Of a stretch of DNA of 64,000 nucleotides, positions 49,825-58,827 are shown in pieces. Numbering within the stretch: the stretch's first letter is position 1; the number at the start of each line of letters is the position of its first letter. The DNA is taken from assembly GCA_036401375.1 (NCBI GenBank), contig DASWVB010000035.1:1-64000 (forward strand), given 5' to 3'. The notes below the pieces were generated by a model. The model worked only from the letters and a program-made list of their open reading frames with translations. It had not been told where the DNA came from and did not search any database. This stretch comes from DASWUZ01 sp036401375 (GTDB lineage Bacteria > Acidobacteriota > Terriglobia > Terriglobales > Acidobacteriaceae). The position numbers and the translations under genes were made by a program.

Positions 49825-51570
49825 TTACTTATCAGTCTTGATTACGACTACTGCATTCGCCGGCAGAGTTATACCTTCACCATTCAGAACCTCTTCCGCC
49901 GTTGACTTCAAAGCAATAGCTGCTCCCGCAGGAAGTCGCATATTGTATGGCTCTGTACCAAGGTTACAGACTACCTGTACCGGGCCTCTCTGGACGGAGA
50001 TCCATCGCCTCGCTTGACCGCTCTCTTCTAACCGCACATTTACTTCGTCCATCTGCCCGTCATTGAGCTCAGGCGTCTCCCGCCTGAGGCGGATCAGAGC
50101 GCGATACCACTGCAGCATGGAGCGATGAGGCTCCCGATCGACCTCCGCCCAGTCGAGCTTCGAGCGGTTGAAGGTCTCCTCCGCCTGCGGGTCGGGTATG
50201 TCCTCCGGCGACCAGCCAAAGGCCACGAACTCGCGCTTCCTGCCCTCGGATACAAGCCGCCCCAGCTCCGCATCCTCATGTGCGGTGAAGTACTGGAAGG
50301 GCGCGCTCGACGCGAACTCCTCTCCCTGGAAGAGCATGGGAACAAAGGGCGCCGTCAACACCAGGGCTGCAGCAATCTTGGCTCCGCCGTCGCCGGCGAT
50401 GTGCGAGAGCCTGTCGCCCTGCGCGCGGTTCCCCACCTGGTCGTGGTTTTGCGAGTAGCCCAGGAACTTCCAACCCGGAAGCCCGTCCGCGGACCGGCCG
50501 TGGGTGCGATTACGGTAGGGGCTGTACTGCCCGTCATAGACGAAGATGTGTTCGAGCGATTTCGCCAGGTCTTCAACGCTTCCGAAGTCCGCATAGTAGC
50601 CCTCGCGCTCCCCGGTCAGCACAGTGACAAGCGCATGATGGAAGTCATCGCTCCAGGCGGCGTCGAGTCCATACCCTCCCTCATCGACAGGCTTGACGAG
50701 CCGGGGGTCGTTCAAGTCACTCTCGGCTATCAGTACGAATTGTTTTCCAAGCTCGGTCTCGAGCGCACCCACCTCCTCGGCAAGCTGCTCCATGAAGTTG
50801 ATTGCCGAACGGTCCATGTAAGCGTGCACCGCATCCAGACGCAATCCGTCGATGTGGTAGTCGCGCAGCCACATCAGGGCGTTGTCGCAGAAGAATCGGC
50901 GTACCTCGTGACTGCCGGCGTCCTCGAGATTGACCGCATCGCCCCAGGGAGTGGTATGGCTCGGCGTGAAGTAGGGCCCGAACTTGCCAACGTAGCTGCC
51001 CGAGGGGCCGAAGTGGTTATAGACCACGTCAAGCAGCACGGCCAGTCCCTTCCCGTGCGCGGCGTCGACAAAGCGCTTCAAGGCCTCGGGCCCGCCGTAG
51101 GGCTGGTGGACGGCGAACAGGTCCACGCCGTCGTACCCCCAGCCGCGAATGCCGGGAAAGGCGGCCAGCGGCAGCAGCTCCACATGGGTGACGCCGAGGT
51201 CCTTCAGATAATCCAGGTGAGGGATGAGTGCGTCGAGCGTGCCCTCGGGGGTGAAGGTTCCCACGTGCAGCTCGTAAACCACTCCGCTGGCGAACTCCGG
51301 CGCCTCCCAGCCCGTATCGCTCCACTGGAAGGCGGAATGGTCGACGACACGCGAGGGTCCGTGAACTCCGGTCGGCTGCCACTCCGACCGCGGATCAGGA
51401 ACAGCCGGCTCCTGCCCGTCCAGGATGTATGCGTAGTCGGTGCCCGGCCCCGCGCTGTCAATACTGACCTCCCACCATCCGCCGTCGATGGGCTTCAGTG
51501 CGGTCCGTACTTCTCCGATTTTGATCTCAACCTGCTTTGCGGCTGGAGCCCAAACTCTGAACCGATGCAT
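49825..51570 (-). CDS. treZ: Malto-oligosyltrehalose trehalohydrolase
   Basis: A 581-residue GH13 enzyme that releases trehalose from maltooligosyl-trehalose. It has an N-terminal beta-sandwich (FRVWAPAAKQVEIKI, GTDYAYILDG), and a barrel with VYELHVGTFTPEGT, LDVVYNHFGPSG, the nucleophile Asp in GLRLDAVHA, the acid Glu in LIAESDLND, and the third Asp in SQNHDQVGNRA. The partner treY is not in the window. The start ATG begins directly with MHRFRVWAP, as in homologues. Confidence 0.92.
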   Translation of the reverse strand: MHRFRVWAPAAKQVEIKIGEVRTALKPIDGGWWEVSIDSAGPGTDYAYILDGQEPAVPDPRSEWQPTGVHGPSRVVDHSAFQWSDTGWEAPEFASGVVYELHVGTFTPEGTLDALIPHLDYLKDLGVTHVELLPLAAFPGIRGWGYDGVDLFAVHQPYGGPEALKRFVDAAHGKGLAVLLDVVYNHFGPSGSYVGKFGPYFTPSHTTPWGDAVNLEDAGSHEVRRFFCDNALMWLRDYHIDGLRLDAVHAYMDRSAINFMEQLAEEVGALETELGKQFVLIAESDLNDPRLVKPVDEGGYGLDAAWSDDFHHALVTVLTGEREGYYADFGSVEDLAKSLEHIFVYDGQYSPYRNRTHGRSADGLPGWKFLGYSQNHDQVGNRAQGDRLSHIAGDGGAKIAAALVLTAPFVPMLFQGEEFASSAPFQYFTAHEDAELGRLVSEGRKREFVAFGWSPEDIPDPQAEETFNRSKLDWAEVDREPHRSMLQWYRALIRLRRETPELNDGQMDEVNVRLEESGQARRWISVQRGPVQVVCNLGTEPYNMRLPAGAAIALKSTAEEVLNGEGITLPANAVVVIKTDK

Positions 51571-51716
51571 CCTTCGGCACTATCCTCCGTAGCCTGGCTT
51601 CTAGCAAACCGGCTTCAACCATTCGGATGCACAACCGATGCCTACCGTCAGCCGGGGCGTCCACCGCACTTGCTGGGCTCCGGAGCGGCGTTCGCCCAAG
51701 AGTGCCGGCACCCTGG

Positions 51717-52511
51717 TCAGCGGGAGAACATGCCGCGAAGTATGCCCTGGAAGGTGTCAGTGGCAGGCCCGGAGTACTCATGCCTGGTAACAGCCTGGTA
51801 CACAGTGCGCGCAATCACGCCTGCACCCTCCCGGGTCGGGTGAACGCGATCGGAGAAGAGAACTTCCTTACCCGCGAAGGCGCTGTGGACATCGACGAGT
51901 CCAAGATGGCGGGAGCTCGCAAGCTCACGGATCAGCGGCAGCTCCTCGACGATCGTCGCCGGCGAGACAGCATAGTTTCCCCCTCCCACCGATGGGGCCG
52001 GAAGGCAGAGGTAAATCTTCGAGGCAAGCAGCTCAAACTTCTCGATGAGGTCGATGTAGTCGACGACGAACTGGTCGTCTCCTCTCCAGTTCTTCGGTTT
52101 GGAGTCGTTGGTGCCGAGCATGATCACGACCACGTCCGGCTTCATGCGGAGGGCCGCCGCAAAGGCATCCTGCCGCTGATACGGTATGTCGCCGGAGCGC
52201 AGCAGCGTCGCTCCATTGACCCCGAAGTTCGTCACGTTCCACCCTGTGCCGAGCGCACGCTGCAGTTGGGCCGGGTATGAAAATACCGCGGCGATCGCGA
52301 TTCCGGCGCCCGCTGTAATGCTGTCGCCGACGCATGCGACCTGCGTCGGCCCAGAGGGCGCCTCCCTGCCCGAAGCCGCCGCAGCCTGGTTTGTTGGCGC
52401 CGCCGCCTGTTTCGTATTCATCTCTCCCTCAGCGCTCGCGATTAGTAAAGCCGCAGACCCGGCGAGCGCCGTCGCTGAACAGCCCAGAAATGCGCGCCTG
52501 TCGAGGAACAT
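51717..52511 (-). CDS. Secreted SGNH/GDSL hydrolase
   Basis: 264 residues from the ATG at 52511. A Tat-type signal (MFLDRRAFLGCSATALAG) precedes a linker rich in Ala and Gln, then the four SGNH blocks: VACVGDSITAG (Ser), FGVNGATLL (Gly), MLGTNDSKPKNW (Asn) and FSDRVHPTREG (Asp/His). It is an esterase or acylhydrolase of unknown substrate, possibly acting on acylated polysaccharide. The frame is open to 52562. It is in the same direction as the SDR gene 147 bases upstream. Confidence 0.85.
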   Translation of the reverse strand: MFLDRRAFLGCSATALAGSAALLIASAEGEMNTKQAAAPTNQAAAASGREAPSGPTQVACVGDSITAGAGIAIAAVFSYPAQLQRALGTGWNVTNFGVNGATLLRSGDIPYQRQDAFAAALRMKPDVVVIMLGTNDSKPKNWRGDDQFVVDYIDLIEKFELLASKIYLCLPAPSVGGGNYAVSPATIVEELPLIRELASSRHLGLVDVHSAFAGKEVLFSDRVHPTREGAGVIARTVYQAVTRHEYSGPATDTFQGILRGMFSR

Positions 52512-52658
52512 GATTTTTGAAACTCCTCTATGAGGCCCCGGTGCAAAGAGGCCCCGGTGCACAGGCTTCAGCGCAGGCGGCGGTCAAGGATCAGGCAGGC
52601 CGGTCCAGGTTTAAAGGCATGTGCGGTCAGATCGCGAACAGGTCTGCGGAATTATGCT

Positions 52659-53450
52659 TCATTGCTCGCGGTAATTGCGAGAGAGACCTCCGTCAATCAG
52701 GAAGGTCGCTCCATTCACATACGCTCCTTCATCGGAGGCAAGATATGCCACCAGCCCGGCTACTTCCTCCGGCGTTCCAAGGCGGCCCGCAGGAATGTTA
52801 GCGAGCAGAGCATCCAGCTTCGGCTTGTCTGCGAGCAGGCTCTTGTTGATGGGAGTGTTGATTGCCCCCGGAGCGATGTTGTTGATGGTGATGCCCAGCG
52901 GTCCCAGCTCGACACAGAGATCGCGGGCCATCATCCGCATGCCGCCCTTGCTCAGGCAGTAGGTGGCAAAGGTGGGGAAGGCCATGTCTTCATGCACCGA
53001 GCTGATGTTGATTACCCGTCCCGGCTTGCCGGCCTCACGCAGCTTGCGCACAAACGCCTGGGTCAGGAAGAACGGCCCCTTCAGATTGACGCCCAGCACC
53101 TTGTCGTAGTCCGCTTCCGTCACGTCCCAGAAGTCGGATTTCTTTTCCATGCCCGCATTGTTCACCAGGATGTCTGCGCTGCCGAAGGCCGTCCACGCCT
53201 GCTCGATCAGGCTCTGAACCTCTGCATCGTGGGACACATCGGCCTGCAGGATGATGCCCTTCGCGCCTGCTGCCTCCACTCCCTTCAGGGTCTCTGCCGC
53301 ACCATCGCTCTGGCCCACGTAGTCGATCACCACGCTCGCGCCCTCGCCGGCAAGACGAATCGCAATAGCCTGACCGATGCCTGAGCTCGCGCCGCTGACC
53401 ACTGCCACGCGACCGTCGAGACGCTTGCCATTCCCCTGGTCCACTGTCAT
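52659..53450 (-). CDS. Short-chain dehydrogenase (glucose 1-dehydrogenase-like)
   Basis: 263 residues from the ATG at 53450, preceded by AGGAGG at very short spacing. It is a classical SDR: GASSGIGQAIAIRL (cofactor), ADVSHDAEV, NNAGMEKKSDFWDV, catalytic Ser in INISSVHED, and YCLSK (YxxxK), then APGAINTPINKSL. The cofactor-site VIDYVG with Asp favours NAD, though glucose dehydrogenases of this class use either. The substrate is uncertain. The frame runs to 53603 with non-conserved residues. Confidence 0.88.
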   Translation of the reverse strand: MTVDQGNGKRLDGRVAVVSGASSGIGQAIAIRLAGEGASVVIDYVGQSDGAAETLKGVEAAGAKGIILQADVSHDAEVQSLIEQAWTAFGSADILVNNAGMEKKSDFWDVTEADYDKVLGVNLKGPFFLTQAFVRKLREAGKPGRVINISSVHEDMAFPTFATYCLSKGGMRMMARDLCVELGPLGITINNIAPGAINTPINKSLLADKPKLDALLANIPAGRLGTPEEVAGLVAYLASDEGAYVNGATFLIDGGLSRNYREQ

Positions 53451-53599
53451 CTCCTCCTGCGGACAGTTACATCGGCTCACCTGCCGGCAGCCGTCGACCA
53501 ACCCATCCACGGGTGGGATGCGTTGATGCTTGCCCGCTGTCGTAAACATTATGTGACAAAGAGATCGAAGCCTGCGTGCACCTCTTCTAGAACGCGAGG

Positions 53600-54622
53600 T
53601 CAATCCCGCGAGTCGGCCCGGGCAGCAGGTAGTTTGATCGTGACGGCCAGCCCGCCCGCAGCGAGATTGCGCGCTGTGACCGTGCCGCCGTGGAACTCGA
53701 CTGCCTGGCGCGTGATCGCGAGTCCCAGGCCGACGTCCCCCGTATTGCGGTCGCGCGCGCTTCCGATCCGGTAGAAAGGATCAAAGAGGCGCTTCAGCTC
53801 ATCCGGCGGGACGCCTGGGCCGGAGTCGGTCACCTCGATCGTGGCGGCGCCTTCGCCCACTTCTCCTGAGCAGTGGAGGGTGACGAGAACCTCGCTTCCC
53901 TCGGGAGTAAAGCGCACCGCGTTGCGGACCACGTTCTCGACCGCACTTCGCAACAGATCAGCGTCTCCCGAGACGGTGCATGCCCCGTCAGGCACGAATC
54001 TGACTACCCGATTAAGGCTGCGCGCTTCGAAGTCGGCGTCGGCAGCGATGTGAGCGATCAATTCTTCAAGCCGAAGGGTTTTGCGCTCGATGGAGTTCCC
54101 GCCACTCTCCAAGGTGGATAGCAGCAGTAGCTTTCCGATCATGTCGTTCAGCCTGCCCGACTCGAGCTCTACCCGGTCCAAAGCCTGGGAGGCACCGCCC
54201 CCGGCCTGCGAACGGGCAAGCTCCAGCGCCATGAGGAGCCGGGTGAGCGGCGAGCGTAACTCGTGTGAGATGTCGGCAGTCAGCCTCTTTTGCGCATCTC
54301 TGGATAGTTCGAGCCGCTCCGTCATGTGATCGAAGTCGCGGACTAGCCCGCCAATCTCGTCCCGGCGCCTTGACCGGTCTCCTACTCGCACCGTCAGATC
54401 GCCGCTCGCGACCCGTTGACTGGCATTGCGCAGATGGATGATCGGCGCGGCGAAATAGCGCGCGATGAAGAGACACGGAAGCCCCGAAAGCACGATGTAG
54501 AAGAGCAGTTCGGGAGCGCCCGTCTCTGAGGTGTAGCCAAGTCGAAGCAGATGCTGGCCCACGACGATCACGGCGATGGTCGCCCAGAACGACAGGAAGA
54601 TCCTGAGGAACAGGCTGCGCAT
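53600..54622 (-). CDS. CpxA-like sensor histidine kinase lacking a periplasmic sensor domain
   Basis: 340 residues. TM1 (about 7-23, RIFLSFWATIAVIVVG) and TM2 (about 39-57, LLFYIVLSGLPCLFIARYF) are separated by only some 15 residues, where homologues of this opening have a domain of 100 or more. A HAMP domain (IIHLRNASQRVASGDLTVRV), HisKA (His120 in TADISHELRSPLTRLL) and HATPase (N box ENVVRNAVRF, DSGPGVPPDELKRLFDPFYR, GLGLAITRQAV) are intact. It lies three bases after the stop of its response regulator gene, so they form an operon. It may sense from within the membrane. Confidence 0.9.
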   Translation of the reverse strand: MRSLFLRIFLSFWATIAVIVVGQHLLRLGYTSETGAPELLFYIVLSGLPCLFIARYFAAPIIHLRNASQRVASGDLTVRVGDRSRRRDEIGGLVRDFDHMTERLELSRDAQKRLTADISHELRSPLTRLLMALELARSQAGGGASQALDRVELESGRLNDMIGKLLLLSTLESGGNSIERKTLRLEELIAHIAADADFEARSLNRVVRFVPDGACTVSGDADLLRSAVENVVRNAVRFTPEGSEVLVTLHCSGEVGEGAATIEVTDSGPGVPPDELKRLFDPFYRIGSARDRNTGDVGLGLAITRQAVEFHGGTVTARNLAAGGLAVTIKLPAARADSRD

Positions 54623-54625
54623 CTC

Positions 54626-55453
54626 CTAGCGCCTTCCACTCTGAAAGCCTGTGCCGGTGATTGGATGACGGGCACGACCGTCCTCGACCGGGCCATCAAC
54701 CAGGCCGTCATCCAGGCTGCCCGGCGCACCGTCGGCTGAATCGTCGGCCGGATCCGCCGGCTTCCCATAGAGATATCCGACAGAACGGATTGACTTGATC
54801 CGCTCCTCGCCCCCAGCGAGGTCGCCCAGCTTCTTTCGCAGGTTGCTGACATGCACGTCGAGGCTGCGATCGAACGGGCTGAAGATGCGGCCAAGCACCG
54901 TGGTCACCATCTGCTCCCGGCTGACGATCTGGCCGGCCGACTCCAGCAGCATCCTGAGCAGGGCAAACTCCATCGCCGTAAGCTGCACATCTTTGCCGTC
55001 GCGTTTGACGGTGTGCGTTCCCGCATCCAGCACGATGTCGCCGACGACGAGCCTCTGGATCGGCGGCTGAGCCTGAGACCGCAGATCTTCCTGCATGGGC
55101 CTTCGAAGTACGGCGCGAATCCTCGCAAGCAGCTCCCGCGGGTTGAAAGGCTTCGACAGATAATCGTCCGCACCGATCTCGAGTCCGACGATCCGGTCCA
55201 CCTCCGAGCCCCGCGCCGTGAGCAGTAGCACCGGAATGCGTGAGGTCTCTCGTATCCGGCGCAGGACGTCGAGTCCGTTGAGCCCCGGCAACATCAGGTC
55301 GAGCACCACCAGGTCGTGGCCGGATGCCAGTGCCCGCGCCAGGCCGGTGTCTCCACGATGCCCCACTTCGACCCGGAAGCCTTCCTGCTGAAGGTATTCG
55401 GTGAGCATCGCGCACAGCTCGACATCATCGTCGATGAGCAGAAGACACTGCAT
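54626..55453 (-). CDS. CpxR/OmpR-family response regulator
   Basis: 275 residues from the ATG at 55453. The receiver has LLLIDDDVELC, Asp in VVLDLMLPGLNG, TAR, and Lys in YLSKPFNPREL. The winged helix has LTAMEFALLRMLLESAG, DVHVSNLRKKLG and SIRSVGYLYG. A 35-residue Asp/Gly-rich tail follows. A TTG at 55471 is the other start. It is cotranscribed with the histidine kinase and divergent from an outer-membrane protein gene, which makes that gene a likely target. Confidence 0.9.
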   Translation of the reverse strand: MQCLLLIDDDVELCAMLTEYLQQEGFRVEVGHRGDTGLARALASGHDLVVLDLMLPGLNGLDVLRRIRETSRIPVLLLTARGSEVDRIVGLEIGADDYLSKPFNPRELLARIRAVLRRPMQEDLRSQAQPPIQRLVVGDIVLDAGTHTVKRDGKDVQLTAMEFALLRMLLESAGQIVSREQMVTTVLGRIFSPFDRSLDVHVSNLRKKLGDLAGGEERIKSIRSVGYLYGKPADPADDSADGAPGSLDDGLVDGPVEDGRARHPITGTGFQSGRR

Positions 55454-55643
55454 CCTCACAGTATCGTTCAAACCGGCGCTGCCATCCCGCTGGAATGATC
55501 AAGTTTTGTAAAGCGGCAGGCCTGGTTCCCTGGAAATCTTCAGCTGGCAGCGCACAGTCTTGACCTGCGTTTTCGCTCCCCGATGTTCTCCTCGCTCTTG
55601 TACGACGGGCTTCATTCCCGCACTTCGATCTGAGGAGATCATC

Positions 55644-56282
55644 ATGATAAAAAGAACAGCTCTGTTCCTGGGAAAGGTGTGGGTCTGCGCGCTCACCTTC
55701 ATGCCGTTCCTCGGCCTCTCGCAGCAGGAGGGGGCAGCTCGGCCTCATACCCTCAAGGCGGACGTCAGCATCAACCTGAACGGTTATCTGCCCACGAGTT
55801 CCATCAATAGCGGGATACATGAGAAGGGGTCCAGCACCGCCGGAGTGACGGGCGCCTTCCGCTACTCCCTCGCGCGTTATGCCGCCTTCGAATTCAACTA
55901 TGGCCACGCGAGAACGACCGAGAACTTCACCAGCACGGCGATGACGACCTACGTGCACACCGGCGTACACGAGGTCACGGGAGCTTACGTCCTCAATCTT
56001 CCTCTGCGGCGTGGTCTTCAGGGTTTCGTGCTTGCGGGCGGAGGAGCGCTTGAGTTCAACCCGCTTACCCGGGGAACGATAACAACCGGGGCACAATCGC
56101 AATCGAAGCCGACGTTGCTCTTCGGCGCTGGTGTGAACTACGCTCTCAGCCGCCGTGTCGCCCTGCGCCTGCAGTATCGAAGTCTGCTCTATGCCATTCC
56201 CAGTTTCAAAGTGGAGGCTCTGCGGACGAGTGGCTTCCAGGCAGCTGCCGAGCCCTCTCTCGGCATCGTCTACCGCTTCTGA
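55644..56282 (+). CDS. Outer-membrane beta-barrel protein
   Basis: 212 residues. It has a signal peptide (about 1-27, VWVCALTFMPFLGLSQQ), and then alternating amphipathic strands (KADVSINLNGYLPT, AAFEFNYGHARTTENF, GFVLAGGGALEFNP, VALRLQYRSLLYAIP) ending in Phe (LGIVYRF), the outer-membrane sorting signature. It resembles OmpW/OmpA-like eight-strand barrels. The ATG follows GAGGAG. It is divergent from the CpxRA-like pair, so it may be controlled by envelope stress. Whether it is a pore or an adhesin is unknown. Confidence 0.82.
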   Translation: MIKRTALFLGKVWVCALTFMPFLGLSQQEGAARPHTLKADVSINLNGYLPTSSINSGIHEKGSSTAGVTGAFRYSLARYAAFEFNYGHARTTENFTSTAMTTYVHTGVHEVTGAYVLNLPLRRGLQGFVLAGGGALEFNPLTRGTITTGAQSQSKPTLLFGAGVNYALSRRVALRLQYRSLLYAIPSFKVEALRTSGFQAAAEPSLGIVYRF

Positions 56283-56386
56283 CCCTGCTGGCGACGGGCG
56301 AGAGGCCGGTGAATTCAGGAAGAAATCGGACGGGCAGCCGCCTATCGTGGCTGGCTCTATGAGTTCAGCGGCAACGGTACTCGCAC

Positions 56387-58012
56387 TCAGGAGCCTGCCG
56401 GCAGTAGAGCCTCTCCCGCAGGTGCGCTGCTCCTACCGCCCTCCACCTCGGCCGCGATCCTGCGCAGCTCCGGCAGTACCGGCCCGAGGTTCAGGGCCGG
56501 CGCCTCCCGCGTTCCCAGTGCGAAGTAGACATCACGATAGAGCCCATACAGGCGCTCGTAGACCGCTGCTGCCCCGGGTTCCGGGCTGAAGACGCGATCC
56601 TTGAGGCACATTTTCTCCTGCGCCTCTTCAACAGAAGAGAACACCCCTGCAGCCAGCAGGGCAAAGATGCCGGAGCCCAGGCTGGTCGGCACTCCGTCCG
56701 GCACCAGTACCGGCTTGTTCAGCACGTTGGCGTAGACCTGGTTCAGCACCGCGTTGTTCTGCGGGATGCCACCAGCGTTGATCACCCGCTCGATAGGCAC
56801 TCCATACTCGGCCATGCGGTCGAGGATGATCCTGGTATGAAACGCCGTACCCTCGATCGCGGCGAAGAGCTCGTCCTGCGCCGTGTGGATCAGGTTCCAG
56901 CCGAGGGTCACTCCCCCGAGCTCGGCGTTGACCAGCACGGTGCGGTCGCCGTTATCCCAGCTCAGGCGCAGCAGCCCGGTCTGGCCTGCGATGTAGCCCT
57001 CCAGGCCCTTCGACAGCTCCTGCACTGAGGTGCCGGCGCGCCGCGCGATAGACTCGAAGATGTCGCCGGTCGCCGAGAGACCTGCCTCGATCCCCGCAAA
57101 ATCCGGATGAACGCTGCCCGGAACCACGCCGCAAACACCGGGCACAAGCGTCATCTGCTTACTCATGGCGATGATGCAGGTGGATGTGCCCACGACGTTG
57201 ACCACATCCCCCTCCCTGCAACCTGCCCCGATCGCGTCCCAGTGAGCGTCAAAGGCGCCGACCGGGATAGGGATGCCGGCGCGCAGGCCCATCGCCTCCG
57301 CCCAGCGTGGAGAGAGGTGGCCGGCGATCGTATCGGAGGTGGCGTACTCGCCGCTCAGCTTCTCCCGGATGCCGTCAAACAGCGGGTCCAGCTTCGACAG
57401 GAAGGATTGCGGCGGAAGTCCATCCCACTTCGGGTTCCACATCCACTTGTGACCCATCGAGCAGATGCTGCGCTTCACCTCTCTGGCCTCCGTGATTCCG
57501 GCCAGCGTCGCGGCGACCATGTCGCAATGTTCAAAGGCGCTCACCAGCGAGTCCCGCTTCTCGGGATTGTGGCGCAGCCAGTGCAGCAGTTTCGCAAACC
57601 CCCACTCGTGCGAGTAGACGCCCCCGCACCACTCGATCGCTTCGAGCTTCTCCTGATGCGCCAGTGCGGTGATCTGCTGAGCTTCCAGCTTGGCGCGGTG
57701 ATCGCACCACAGGTAGTAGTCGTCCAGGGGCACGAGGCCCTCGCCCACCGGGACGACACTGGAACCCGTCGTATCGAGAGCGATTGCCTCGACCTGCTGC
57801 CCGTCCACGCCCGCCTCGGCGAGCACGGCGCGCGTGGCCTTCACCAGCGCATCCATCTGGTCCTGGTGCGACTGGGTGGCGTAGTCGGGGTCTTCGCGCT
57901 TGCGCTTCAGCGGGTAACTTGCGGAGGATGTACCAAGACGACCGCGCTCGCTGTCGAGCAGCGTGACACGCACGCTCAGGGTTCCGAAATCAACTCCAGC
58001 TACTATCGCCAT
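56387..58012 (-). CDS. araB: Ribulokinase
   Basis: 541 residues from the ATG at 58012 (AAGG upstream). It is a FGGY-family kinase with VAGVDFGTLSVRVTLLD, DTTGSSVVPV, YYLWCDHRA, VGAFDAHWDAIGAG, VVGTSTCIIAMSK and GGIPQNNAVLNQVYANVL. The DxGTxSVR opening and the length are those of AraB, which phosphorylates L-ribulose. araA and araD are not in the window. It fits with the xylan/xyloglucan enzymes here as a pentose step. The open frame to 58174 is not conserved. Confidence 0.9.
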   Translation of the reverse strand: MAIVAGVDFGTLSVRVTLLDSERGRLGTSSASYPLKRKREDPDYATQSHQDQMDALVKATRAVLAEAGVDGQQVEAIALDTTGSSVVPVGEGLVPLDDYYLWCDHRAKLEAQQITALAHQEKLEAIEWCGGVYSHEWGFAKLLHWLRHNPEKRDSLVSAFEHCDMVAATLAGITEAREVKRSICSMGHKWMWNPKWDGLPPQSFLSKLDPLFDGIREKLSGEYATSDTIAGHLSPRWAEAMGLRAGIPIPVGAFDAHWDAIGAGCREGDVVNVVGTSTCIIAMSKQMTLVPGVCGVVPGSVHPDFAGIEAGLSATGDIFESIARRAGTSVQELSKGLEGYIAGQTGLLRLSWDNGDRTVLVNAELGGVTLGWNLIHTAQDELFAAIEGTAFHTRIILDRMAEYGVPIERVINAGGIPQNNAVLNQVYANVLNKPVLVPDGVPTSLGSGIFALLAAGVFSSVEEAQEKMCLKDRVFSPEPGAAAVYERLYGLYRDVYFALGTREAPALNLGPVLPELRRIAAEVEGGRSSAPAGEALLPAGS

Positions 58013-58509
58013 GGGCCTTCGCTCCTCGGTTACGTGCCGTGAAAACCTGCTAAGTGTGTCCTCTTGATCTTCTGCAGTCTGGGACCGCGTCCTATGAAGA
58101 GGAGGCCTAGCCGGGGCAGTAAACCTTTTCTGCAGCAAACGCAAGCTTACAACACCCTTTTCGCCCTTTCCCACCCTGCGGTCGACGCAAAGCGTCCCGC
58201 TGGCACTGCCCGGAAAGCCTGCATTGTGACTACTGAGCAGGGAGTGTGGAATATTCTCCGGCGGCGCTTGACGGCCATACTTTCTGCGGCATAGTGTGCG
58301 CTTATGGGGAGCTTGTCGTGTCCCGAACAGGCGTCATCTGGAACGGCGGCAACCGCGCAGGAGAGGCGCAGCCAACACTCCACCGGGCGACAGGGCGCTA
58401 AAAAAACCACTGCACCCGGCAACACGGAACCAGTAGAGTGCCGCCCGCATCACTGATCAACTTCACTCGCTTTGGACTCATGACTCATCTAGCACGTAAG
58501 GAGTGAACG
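58013..58509. other. Intergenic region, 497 bp
   Basis: Divergent region between araB and the small protein gene. TTGACG at 58268-58273, followed 18 bases on by TAGTGT at 58292-58297, is a weak promoter candidate reading to the right. An AT-richer patch lies at 58120-58300, and an A-run at 58401-58407. No gene or RNA is recognised. Confidence 0.35.
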
Positions 58510-58716
58510 ATGATCCGAATGCACACCCTGAACCCGCACGGAATGCCACATCAGACCGCAATCGCCAGGCGGCCTGCCGTTTACCTTTGCCAGCACTGCT
58601 TCCGGTCGCTGGGCACACCCATGAACAAGGCGCAGCGCATAGCTCTGGCGGCAAGGCATAGCTGCCCCGAGAAGCTGCTGGCGCAGCAGCCGGCAGCACC
58701 CCTGCCCTTCAACTAG
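58510..58716 (+). CDS. Small Cys-containing hypothetical protein
   Basis: 68 residues beginning IRMHTLNPHGMPHQTA, with YLCQHCFRSLGTP and AARHSCPEKLL. The CxxC pair plus a later H-x-C could bind zinc. The ribosome site AAGGAG is perfectly spaced before the ATG, the main reason for calling it. The central part has an even hydrophobic/basic mix typical of a small DNA-binding or adaptor protein. I do not recognise the family. It lies alone between araB and ino1. Confidence 0.5.
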   Translation: MIRMHTLNPHGMPHQTAIARRPAVYLCQHCFRSLGTPMNKAQRIALAARHSCPEKLLAQQPAAPLPFN

Positions 58717-58827
58717 GCTGCCCCTCGGCCATCACGCCATCGAGGAAGGCTTATCCACGGCCGGGCAGGCGGAGTGACATCCCGCCGCCCGGCCGCCAGC
58801 CTCTGTCCCCGACCTCAGTTCCCTTCC

